A stretch of DNA of 64,000 nucleotides from CAISIP01 sp031396205 (GTDB lineage: Bacteria > Pseudomonadota > Gammaproteobacteria > Burkholderiales > Burkholderiaceae_C): the NCBI GenBank assembly GCA_031396205.1, contig JANNKH010000083.1:1-64000 (forward strand). Direction: 5' to 3'. Positions 44,774 through 53,900 of the stretch are shown here, one piece after another. The notes beneath the pieces are model-generated. The model was not told the DNA's origin and searched no databases. It worked only from the letters and a program-made list of their open reading frames with translations. The position numbers were made by a program, and so were the translations under genes. Position 1 is the stretch's first letter. Each line of letters starts with the position of its first letter.

Positions 44774-45792
44774 GCACGGGCAAATCCAATCTCGAAGTAC
44801 TGCCCAGTGGCGTACGGGTCGTTTTGTGGCTGGGCCTGCTGGCGCTGCTCGCGTTCCCGTTCGTGGGCACCGAGTTCTACATCCAGATGGTCACGCGCAT
44901 GATGATCATGGCGATCTTTGCAATGAGCCTGGACCTGTTGCAGGGACTGACCGGCCTGGTTTCGCTCGGTCACGCCGCCTATTTTGGCCTGGCTGGCTAC
45001 GCGCTGGCATTCCTCATGCCGCAGACCGAGGCTGTCAGCCTGTGGTGGACCTTGCCGGTGGCCGTGCTCGCGTCGGGACTGGCTGCGCTGGTGATCGGCT
45101 TTTTCGTCGTGCGCACCCACGGCATCTACTTCATCATGGTGACAATGGCTTTTGCCCAGATGGTGTACTACATATTCTTTGACAACCGGGTGCTCGGCGG
45201 CTCCGATGGGCTGTACATCTATTTCAAGCCTACCGCAATGGTCGCCGGCATGGCGCTGTTCGACCTCGACAGCAAGCTGACGCTGTACTACTTCACGTTG
45301 GCGCTGGTGCTGCTGGTCTACATCTTCCTGCGCCGGCTGCTATGGAGTCCGTTCGGCCGGGCGCTCGCAGGCATCCGGGTCAATGAGCACCGCATGCGGG
45401 CGATGGGATTCGGCACCTTCGGCTACAAGCTCAGCGCCTTCACGCTGGCGGGGGCGCTGGCCGGGTTGGCCGGCTACCTGTGGGGCGTGCAGACCGAATA
45501 CATCAACCCGGAGTTGATGGGTTTTCATACCAGCGCGCACGCCATCATGATGGTGATCCTGGGTGGCATGGGCAATTTCGCCGGTGCCATCGTTGGCGCC
45601 TTCACGTTCGAGTACGTGCTGCATGTATTCAAGGACCTGCCCACCATCGGCGAGGTTCACCTGGGCAAACACTGGCAGCTCTGGATGGGGAGCTTCATCG
45701 TGCTGGTGGTGGTGTTCGCGCCGCGCGGCGTACTCGGCATCGTCGAGGCGGTGACGGCCCGCCGGCGCAAGGAGCCCGGCCGCGATGACTGA
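44770..45792 (+). CDS. livM: Liv-type ABC permease, second LivM-like
   Basis: Second membrane subunit, 340 residues, with LLQGLTGLVSLGHAAYFGLAGYALAF, VVRTHGIYFIMVTMAFAQMVYYIFF and MMVILGGMGNFAGAIVGAFTFEYVL. It overlaps livH by 4 bases and livG by 8 bases, so the four genes are tightly coupled. A basic tail (RRRKEPGRDD) ends the protein. Confidence 0.93.
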   Translation: MSTGKSNLEVLPSGVRVVLWLGLLALLAFPFVGTEFYIQMVTRMMIMAIFAMSLDLLQGLTGLVSLGHAAYFGLAGYALAFLMPQTEAVSLWWTLPVAVLASGLAALVIGFFVVRTHGIYFIMVTMAFAQMVYYIFFDNRVLGGSDGLYIYFKPTAMVAGMALFDLDSKLTLYYFTLALVLLVYIFLRRLLWSPFGRALAGIRVNEHRMRAMGFGTFGYKLSAFTLAGALAGLAGYLWGVQTEYINPELMGFHTSAHAIMMVILGGMGNFAGAIVGAFTFEYVLHVFKDLPTIGEVHLGKHWQLWMGSFIVLVVVFAPRGVLGIVEAVTARRRKEPGRDD

Positions 45793-46546
45793 CGTCTTGC
45801 TCAGTGCGCGCAAGCTCACCAAGCGCTTTGGTGGTCTGGCGGCGGTCGACAACGTGTCCATCGATCTGTCACGCGACCGTATCCATGCGGTCATCGGCCC
45901 CAACGGCGCTGGCAAATCGACCCTCACCAACCTGCTTTCGGGCGACCTGCCCGCGACTTCCGGTCGCGTCGTCATCGGCACGCAGGACGTGACCGGCTGG
46001 ACGCCGGAGCGGGTTTCGCGCCAGGGCCTGGGCCGCAGCTACCAGAAGACCAACATCTTCCTGCCGTTCAGCGTCTGGGACAACGTCTTCCTGGCAGCGC
46101 AATCGCGCGACCCGCAACAGCCCTGGAACCCGCTGCGCTGGCTGCGGCCTGCTGAGCGGTCTGCGTCGGCGCGCCAACGCTGCAGCGCCGCCATCGAGAT
46201 GGCCGGCCTGCAGGACCGTCAAACGGCGGTCGCTGCGACCATCAGCCATGGCGAGCAGCGCCAGCTCGAGATCGCCTTGACATTGGCGACCGAGCCCCAG
46301 GTGCTGCTGCTGGACGAACCACTGGCCGGCATGGGTGTTGCCGAGGCCGAACGCATGGTGGCGCTATTGCTGCGCATCAAGCCGAACCACGCCATCCTGC
46401 TGGTCGAGCACGACATGGATGCGGTGTTCACGCTGGCCGATGCGCTGACGGTGATGGTCAACGGGCAGGTCATCGCAACGGGCACCCCGGCCGAGATCCG
46501 TGCCGACGCCAACGTGCAGGCAGCCTATCTCGGCGAGGGGCACTGA
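45785..46546 (+). CDS. livG: Liv-type ABC ATPase, second LivG-like
   Basis: ATPase subunit of the second importer, 253 residues: P-loop GPNGAGKST, Q-loop region GRSYQKTNIFLPFSVWDNVF, signature ISHGEQRQLEIALTL, Walker B VLLLDEPLAGM and switch His in LVEHDMDAV, all canonical. It starts inside the end of livM and ends 1 base before livF's TGA-ATG spacer. Confidence 0.93.
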   Translation: MTDVLLSARKLTKRFGGLAAVDNVSIDLSRDRIHAVIGPNGAGKSTLTNLLSGDLPATSGRVVIGTQDVTGWTPERVSRQGLGRSYQKTNIFLPFSVWDNVFLAAQSRDPQQPWNPLRWLRPAERSASARQRCSAAIEMAGLQDRQTAVAATISHGEQRQLEIALTLATEPQVLLLDEPLAGMGVAEAERMVALLLRIKPNHAILLVEHDMDAVFTLADALTVMVNGQVIATGTPAEIRADANVQAAYLGEGH

Positions 46547-46547
46547 G

Positions 46548-47306
46548 ATGACGCTGTTCCCACGCTCACTGAGCACGCCACTGATCACCGCAAAGGGGCT
46601 CAACAGCTATTACGGTGCCAGCCATATCCTGCGCGATATCGACTTCTCGGTGGCCAGCGGCGAAACCATCGGCCTGATGGGCCGCAACGGCATGGGCAAG
46701 AGCACCTTGCTCAAGAGCATCATGGGTCTGGTCAAGCCACGCGCCGGCAGCGTACACATCATGGGCCAAGACATGACCGGGCGCCCACCCTACGAGATCG
46801 CGCAGCTGGGCATCGCGTATGTGCCCGAGGGACGCGGCATTTTCGGCAATCTGAGCGTGGTCGAGAACCTCAAGATGGCCGCGCGCTCAGGCCACAGCGA
46901 TGCCGCGCGTGCGCGCGCCAGGGCCGGCCAGGACTGGAGCTACGAGCGCGTGCTCGACACCTTCCCGCGCCTGAAGGAGCGCCTGGGCCACGGCGGGCAG
47001 CAGCTCAGCGGAGGCGAGCAGCAGATGCTGACCATCGGTCGCGCACTGATGACCAACCCCGACCTGCTGATCCTGGACGAAGCCACCGAAGGGCTGGCGC
47101 CCCTGATCGCACGCGAGATCTGGCGCATCTGTGCGCTGATCCGCGAAAGCGGCATCTCCAGCATCATCGTCGACAAGAACTGGAAACACGTGACCCAGAT
47201 CACCGACCGCAATGTGATCCTGGTCAAAGGCGAGGTGGTGTTCACCGGCAGCTCGCAGGACCTGACCGCCCAACCTGAATTGCTGGATCAATACCTGGGC
47301 GTCTGA
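46548..47306 (+). CDS. livF: Liv-type ABC ATPase, second LivF-like
   Basis: Second ATPase of this importer, 252 residues. Unlike the LivF at 16769-17491 it has a normal P-loop (GRNGMGKST). The signature is LSGGEQQMLTIGRAL and Walker B LLILDEATEGLAP. The switch region reads IIVDKNWKHV in place of the usual VEQN. It is the last gene of the operon. Directly after it come the rubredoxin reductase remnant and the NRPS cluster on the other strand. Confidence 0.93.
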   Translation: MTLFPRSLSTPLITAKGLNSYYGASHILRDIDFSVASGETIGLMGRNGMGKSTLLKSIMGLVKPRAGSVHIMGQDMTGRPPYEIAQLGIAYVPEGRGIFGNLSVVENLKMAARSGHSDAARARARAGQDWSYERVLDTFPRLKERLGHGGQQLSGGEQQMLTIGRALMTNPDLLILDEATEGLAPLIAREIWRICALIRESGISSIIVDKNWKHVTQITDRNVILVKGEVVFTGSSQDLTAQPELLDQYLGV

Positions 47307-47383
47307 AAACATCGCGCTTCAGGACACCATCATCGGCCGATCAGGTCAGGTCGCCAAGCAGTCGCCATTCACCCGGAACGCCC

Positions 47384-47651
47384 TTGAGCGCACGCGTGTC
47401 GCGCTCCTCGAACGCGATGCCCGCTCTGACGTTGAAGTCATGGGCCTATGCACGTGAATTCCTATCGCCCAATGCACAAGGTCCAAGTGCTTACGCGTTC
47501 ACGGATGCATTCGATCAACCCGGTGACACAAACCATCGCCACCTCGCAGGGCGCATTGACCTACCGGCATTTGGTGCTGGCCAATGGCGCTCAGCCGCTT
47601 CGAATACCCGTGGCCGGCGACGCGTCCAAAAAAATGCTGTCCATCGACTCG
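47384..47651 (+). pseudogene. Frameshifted fragment of rubredoxin-NAD reductase
   Basis: Two frames together resemble a middle piece of a FAD-dependent rubredoxin reductase. The first gives SNAMPALTLKSWAYAREFLSPNAQ; the other, from about 47480, gives VLTRSRMHSINPVTQTIATSQG, then YRHLVLANGAQPLRIPVAGDAS and KKMLSIDSL. The N-terminal FAD site and everything after SIDSL are missing, and a frameshift separates the two halves. The resemblance ends within one base of the stop codon of the NRPS gene (47652-47654). The gene was apparently truncated when the biosynthetic cluster arrived or a deletion occurred. Confidence 0.65.
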
Positions 47652-50600
47652 CTACCTCGGCACTGCAGCCACCTCCTGGCTCAGCAGCTTGGCCAGTGCA
47701 CCGACCGTGGGGTAGCGGAACAGGTCCACGATGGAGAGTTCCTTTTGAAAGGTCGCCTTTATTCGGTTGTGAAGCATGACCACGTAAAGAGAATGTCCCC
47801 CAAGGTCGAAGAAGTTGTCGTTGACGCCTACCTTTTCAATCGCGAGCACCTCCTGCCAGAGTGCGGTAATCGCCCGCTCCGTATCGGTACGCGGTGCCAC
47901 GTATCCGGAATCGATCTCGGGCCGGCTGTGGTCAGGGGCCGGCAGGGCTTTGCGGTCTACCTTGCCGTTCACGGTCATGGGCAGCGCGGCGAGTTGAATG
48001 ATGGACGAGGGCACCATGTAGTCGGGCAGGCGCTGCTGCAGAAAACGGCGGATATCATTGACGGAAGATGCGTGTCCATCGGCAGCGACGTAAGCAATCA
48101 GCCGCCTGTCGCCGAGCGTCTCCTCCCAGGGCATACACACCGCATCGACGACCGCAGGATGCTCCCGCAAAACCGCCTCGATCTCGTCCGGCTCAACCCT
48201 GAAGCCCCGGATTTTGAGCTGGTGATCGACGCGGCCGAGGAACTCAAGCACGCCGTCGCGCCGGTAGCGCACCAGGTCCCCGGTCCGGTAAAGCCGGGCG
48301 CCGACTTCCCTGGAGAATGGGTCAGGGACAAACTTCAAAGACGTCAGTTCCTTTAGATTCAGGTATCCGCGGGCAAGTCCATCTCCGCCGGTGTACAGCT
48401 CTCCGGGCACCCCGACCGGAACCGGATTGCAGTGTGCGTCCAACACATAGGCGGTGGTGTTCGAGATCGGCCGACCAATCGGGAATACCGAGCCAAAACT
48501 GTCCGAACTCTTGGTCGAGTAGCAACAGGTAAAGGTGGTGTTCTCTGTCGGACCGTAGCCGTTGGTCAGCGTACATTGCGGCAGACTGTCCAGCACCTTG
48601 CGGACGTGCGCAACGGACAACACGTCGCCACCCGCGAGCAGGTGCCGCAATCGGCTCAGGCTCTCCAGGTGGCTGTCCACCATACGGTGAAAGAGCGCGG
48701 AGGTCAGCCACAGCACGGTGACTCCGGCCTCTACGGCCTGTGCGAGTTCCTCCAGCGAAGGAATGTACGCAGGGAAGACCATGACGCGTGCGCCATTTAG
48801 CAGCGCGCCCCATATTTCGAAGGTGGATGCGTCGAAGGCCAGGGGTGCAAAATGCAGGAAGACATCCTCGCTCGTCACGCTCAGATAGTTGCTGTTGGAA
48901 ACCAGCCGGACCACCGCACGGTGCGGCACGCACACGCCTTTCGGTTTGCCTGTAGACCCGGAGGTGTACATCACATAGGCCAGGGTATCCGGCCGCGCGC
49001 AGTTCACCGGGTTGTGGTCCGGCATGGTTGCGAGCATATCGCCTTCCAGACTGAGCGGTATAACCGTAATGCCCCTCTCGGCGAGGTGAAACACCTGACG
49101 CTCCCTGGTAAGGATCACACCCACCCCGGCGTCGGCAGTCAGAAACGCCAGCCGCTCCAGCGGATCATCCAGATTCAGCGGCAAGTAGGCCCCGCCCGCC
49201 TTGAGAATAGCCAGCAGCCCGACAATCATCTCGGCCGAGCGCTCGTCGCTGATCCCGACCAGGGAGTCGGGGCCGACACCCAGGCTTTGCAGGTAGTGCG
49301 CAAGACGGTTTGCGCGGGCGTTCAACTGTGAGTACGACCAACCTACGCCATCTGCCACCATCGCCACCGCGTCCGGCGCGCGCTGCGCCTGCGCTTCGAA
49401 CAATTGGTGAATGCACTTGTCGCGCGGGTACTTGGTGGCCGTTTGATTCCAGTCCACCAGCAGCTGGCGTTTCTCGTTGCCGCCCAGCATCTCCAACTGC
49501 GACAGACGGCGGTCCGGATCAGCGACGGCACTTTGCAGCAAGATCTCGAAGTGCTTCGCCATGCGGGCCACCGTTTCACGGTCGAACAGCTCCGTGTCGT
49601 ATTCCAGGAAGCCCGTCAACGCGCTGTCGGCAGTTTCAGAAAGATCAAAACGCAGGTCGAACTTGGCCGTTTGCGACTCGACTTCAAATGGCGGAGCCGG
49701 CGCATCTTCAATCGATGTGCTCTCTCCAGCAGGGCTTGAATTCGAGCCGTAGATCTGAAAAGTCACCTGAAAAAGTGGATTTCGGCTTAGATCGCGCTGC
49801 GGCTGCAGGTCTTCCACCAGCTTCTCGAACGGCAGGTCCTGGTGCTCAAACCCCTCCAGCGCAACTTTTCTCACCCGGCTTAGCGCTTCGCGAAAGCTTG
49901 GGTCGCCAGAAATATCGGTTCGCAGCACGAGCGTGTTGACGAAGAATCCGATCAGGCCCTCAATCTCCACGCGATTCCGGTTGGCGACTGGGACGCCAAC
50001 CACGATGTCTGCCTGGCCACTGTAACGGCCCAACAGTGTCTTGAAGACTGTCAGAAGCGTCATGAACAGCGTCAGTCCCTCTTTCATGGCGAGCGCTCGG
50101 GCCTCGCTACAGAGTTGCTTCGAAATCGAAACCGCGTGACGCGCCCCCTGAAACCGCTGCACCGGCGGCCGCGCCCGGTCCAGCGCAAGCGCAAGCACCG
50201 GCAGACCGGCCAGTTGCCGGCGCCAATAGGCAAGCTTGGATTCCAGCCCTTTGCCGCGTAAGAACTTGCGCTGCCAGACCGCGTAATCGGCAAACTGAAT
50301 CGGCAACACCGGCAGATTGGGGCTTCTTCGCGCCAACCGGGCCTCGTAAAACTCGGAAAGTTCACGCAGAAAAATCATGAACGACCAACCGTCAAATGCG
50401 ATGTGATGCATCGTCAGCAGCAGAAGCGATTCGGTGACCCCCAACTGCAGCAGCGTGACCCGCAACAGGGGACTGACCGCCAGATCGAAAGAGGTCTGCG
50501 CGTCTTCAGTGGCCAGGCGCTGTGCCTCGGCGTCCCGCTCGGCCTGCGCCAGGCTTCGCAGGTCAACGGTGGCGATGGACAGCCGCAATTGAGGCGCAAT

Positions 50601-50951
50601 CATCTGCACCGGCTTGCCGGACAACACCACAATGGTAGTGCGCAAGGCTTCGTGTCGGCGCACCACTTCGTTGATGGACCATTCGAGCGCTTTCAAATCG
50701 ACCGCGAACTGCAGACGCAAAGCGCTTGACTCGTTATAGAACCAGTTGCCCGGAGCCAGTTGCTCCAGAAACCAGAGTTGTTCCTGGGCGAACGACAAGG
50801 GCGGCGGATCCAGATTGCGGTCGCGTGGCCGGATCGACGTGTCGGCTCCCTGCGACCGGTTCAACAGTTGCTCGAAAACAGCACGCTTATCTGGGGAAAG
50901 GTCGGCAATCCGCTGCTGCAACGCGCTTTTCGGCAGTTGGCCCTTATTCAT
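47652..50951 (-). CDS. Nonribosomal peptide synthetase, C-A-T module
   Basis: Last enzyme of the hybrid assembly line, 1099 residues. It has a condensation domain with the active-site motif HHIAFDGW near 182, an adenylation domain with the P-loop-like YTSGSTGKPKG near 661 and FDASTFEIWG near 704, and a carrier domain with the phosphopantetheine Ser near 1052 (DLGGHSLYV). Reading the ten specificity positions by eye gives D-A-F-W-L-G-G-T-F-K, close to valine codes. There is no thioesterase or reductase domain after the carrier, and the protein ends 47 residues later. It would attach valine (or a similar aliphatic amino acid) to the polyketide made by the upstream PKS. Its start overlaps the PKS stop by 4 bases (50948-50951). 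Confidence 0.94.
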   Translation of the reverse strand: MNKGQLPKSALQQRIADLSPDKRAVFEQLLNRSQGADTSIRPRDRNLDPPPLSFAQEQLWFLEQLAPGNWFYNESSALRLQFAVDLKALEWSINEVVRRHEALRTTIVVLSGKPVQMIAPQLRLSIATVDLRSLAQAERDAEAQRLATEDAQTSFDLAVSPLLRVTLLQLGVTESLLLLTMHHIAFDGWSFMIFLRELSEFYEARLARRSPNLPVLPIQFADYAVWQRKFLRGKGLESKLAYWRRQLAGLPVLALALDRARPPVQRFQGARHAVSISKQLCSEARALAMKEGLTLFMTLLTVFKTLLGRYSGQADIVVGVPVANRNRVEIEGLIGFFVNTLVLRTDISGDPSFREALSRVRKVALEGFEHQDLPFEKLVEDLQPQRDLSRNPLFQVTFQIYGSNSSPAGESTSIEDAPAPPFEVESQTAKFDLRFDLSETADSALTGFLEYDTELFDRETVARMAKHFEILLQSAVADPDRRLSQLEMLGGNEKRQLLVDWNQTATKYPRDKCIHQLFEAQAQRAPDAVAMVADGVGWSYSQLNARANRLAHYLQSLGVGPDSLVGISDERSAEMIVGLLAILKAGGAYLPLNLDDPLERLAFLTADAGVGVILTRERQVFHLAERGITVIPLSLEGDMLATMPDHNPVNCARPDTLAYVMYTSGSTGKPKGVCVPHRAVVRLVSNSNYLSVTSEDVFLHFAPLAFDASTFEIWGALLNGARVMVFPAYIPSLEELAQAVEAGVTVLWLTSALFHRMVDSHLESLSRLRHLLAGGDVLSVAHVRKVLDSLPQCTLTNGYGPTENTTFTCCYSTKSSDSFGSVFPIGRPISNTTAYVLDAHCNPVPVGVPGELYTGGDGLARGYLNLKELTSLKFVPDPFSREVGARLYRTGDLVRYRRDGVLEFLGRVDHQLKIRGFRVEPDEIEAVLREHPAVVDAVCMPWEETLGDRRLIAYVAADGHASSVNDIRRFLQQRLPDYMVPSSIIQLAALPMTVNGKVDRKALPAPDHSRPEIDSGYVAPRTDTERAITALWQEVLAIEKVGVNDNFFDLGGHSLYVVMLHNRIKATFQKELSIVDLFRYPTVGALAKLLSQEVAAVPR

Positions 50952-53900
50952 GCGTTCTGCCCCATCGTGTGTCCGGCTACCGGGTCGTCCTGCGGTCCGG
51001 GATCGGTCAGTGCCGGGCTGTCATCGAGCAGCGCTCTCACCTCGCTATCGGAAAGCTGCTCTACCTGCTCCAGCAGTTGTGTGACGGCCTGCATGTCCTC
51101 AGACTCCAGGCGGCTCGCCTCGATCCGCGCGGCGAGTTTGGCCACCGTCGGCGCATCGAACAGGCTTTGCACGGAGAATTCCAGTTCGAACAGACCCTGC
51201 AGTTGCGAGATCAGCCGGATCGCCAGCAGAGAGTGCCCACCCAGCTCGAAAAAATTGTCGTGAATCCCGACCGGCGCAACTCCGAGCAGATCCTCCCAGA
51301 CCGCTACCACCTTCTCTTCGGTCTGGGACCGGGCAGCCGCATAGGCGGTGGCCAATGGAGGGCGGGGATGCGTGTTCTTCTCGACGGCGTAACCGGTGGA
51401 CGGCTCCGGTTCGTTTTTGTCGACGTTCAGAACTCCGCCAATTTCCAGGTTAGCCTGGAGGTCGGTCGTACAAACTGCCACTTGCCGAAGTCCGGAATTC
51501 AGGATCCGGACAAATGCATCGGCTCCCTCGGAAGACGAGATTCCGCGCTCCAGGCTTTCACGGCGTGATTGTTCAAGCTCGGCCGGCACATGCGTGTTGA
51601 CGGCCATGCCGACCTCGCTCCAAGTGTCCCAGTTCACCGCAACAGTGAGGCGACCGGCCCGCGTACTGGCCTGCGCATAGGCGTCCAGGAAGTTGTTGGC
51701 GGCGCAGTAGTCCATCTGCCCCAAGCCCCCATAGACGGAGGCCAGCGACGAGCAAATGAGAAAGAAGTCGAGTGGCTCGCCAGCCAGCAATTCGTCCAGC
51801 ACCATGGTTCCCAGCACCTTCGGTGCCAGCACAGAATCGGCCACCTGCTGCGACTTCAACTGAATAATCCCCCCGCCCGCGATGCCAGCAGAATGGATGA
51901 CGCCGTGGATGGCGCCGAATCGACGGCGCGCTTGTTTCACGACGGCGGCCATTTGCGTCCGGTCGGATACATCCGCGCAGGCAACCATGACTTGCGCGCC
52001 CGCGGATTCGATCAACTGAACCGCTTTGATCCTCACGCTCGTGGCGTCCTCGGCGCCGTGTTGATTCAGCCACTGCGGCCAGGCGGAGCGTTCGGGAAGC
52101 GCGCTTCTGCCGACCAGGACCAACTTCGCATGCGTCACGTTCGCAATGCGCTGCGCCAGCGCCAGCCCGATGCCACCGAGCGCGCCGGTGATCAGGTAGA
52201 CCCCCCCGTCTTTGAGCAGTGGTGTGTTGTCCTTATCGTCCAGACGCACCGGCTCCCAACTCTGCAGGTAGCGCTGCCCATTGCGGTAGGCGACGATGCC
52301 GGAGTACGGTTGCGCAGTCAGCTCCTGCAAAATCTGCAACGCAACCTGCTCCACTGTCTCGTCGGCCATCACGTCCACGCTGCGGCAGCTAAGGCGGGGA
52401 TACTCCTGCGGGATCACGCGGCACGGCCCCAGCACGGTGGCTTTGGCGGCACTCACCGTATCCTCGTCCAGTAGCGCTTGAAGCCGATTCGATACGACGC
52501 CGATTTCCAGGTCTTCGGACTGACTCTGACGCCCCAGCGCCTGCGCCAGGCAGGTCAGGCTGCGAAAGCCTAGATCAAGCAACCGATCCAGAGACTGGTC
52601 CTCGCTCGCGTCGGTCAATAGCCACAGGTGGGCGATCTGCCTTGGAATCCGATCCTTGGCAGCCAAACTCTCCAATAGTCTGTTGTAGTCGCTGCTTTCA
52701 GCCGGCCGCAGCAGATATGTGCCGTCGCCCGCATCGTCGAAGCGGTTGCCGGCGCGGACCGTGGTCACACTGTTCCCGCACGCGCCCAGTTGCTGCGCCA
52801 ATGCGGCCCCAACGCCTTGCGAGTCGCAGAAGATGAGCCAGCTTTGCGGCTGATTCTGCGGGCCATCGATGTTCGCGCTGGCTCCTTCCACCTGAAACCA
52901 TGCGGGGGCGTAGAACCAGTCCGAAAAGGGTCGTCGCTGGCTGCCTTCCACGCTACCCGTGGACTGGAGTTTGTCGGGCGGTCCGATCCAATAGCGCTGT
53001 CTCTCGAAGGGATAGGTGGGAAGTGGGATCCGGCAGCGCTTCTCCCTCGCGCTGAAGGCAATCCAGTCGACCGGCGCTCCGCTGAGCCACAGGCGACCGA
53101 GCGTCTCCAGCAGGAATGTGGCGTCGTCTCTATTTTCCTGGGCGGAGCCCAGCGAAGGCACAATCGTGCGCAGCGAGACGTCGGTGTTTTGCTGCCGCAC
53201 GAGGGCGCCCAGTGTGCGGCCGGGACCCACTTCCAGAAACACCCAGTCCGGTTCTTTCAGCAGCGTTGCCAAACCGTCGGCGAACCGCACCACCTGGCGC
53301 AATTGCCGGCCCCAGTACTCCGGATCGGTTGCCTCGTCGGCCGTGATCCAGCTACCCGTCACGTTGGACAGGTAGGAAATCGACGGGGCGCTGAGGCGCA
53401 CGCCGCGCACGGTCTCGACGAACGGCCCGACTGCCGCATCCATCATCGCCGAATGGAAGGCGTGCGACGTCGTCAGCCGCCGGCACTGGAGTCCTCTCGC
53501 CGCCATGCGGTGCTCCAGTTCCTCAACCTCGCCTACAGGACCGGAAATCACGCAGGATGCGGGGGAGTTGATGGCCGCCACCGACAGGTTGCCCGTGAGC
53601 GCGGACCGTGCCTCGGCTTCAGATAACGGAACCGCCAGCATCGCCCCCACGGGCATGCTGTCCATCAGACGTCCGCGCACCGAAACCAGCATCAATGCAT
53701 CCTCGAGCCGCAGCACGCCGGCCAGGCTGGCTGCCACGTACTCGCCGATGCTATGGCCGATCATGGCGCGCGGACGGATACCCCAACTGATCCATAACAC
53801 AGCCAGCGAATACTCGATCGCGAACAACGCTGGCTGCGTAAAGGCGGTTCGCGTCAACTGCCTGGCCGCCTGTTCGTACTGCGCGGCCGCGGGATACAGC

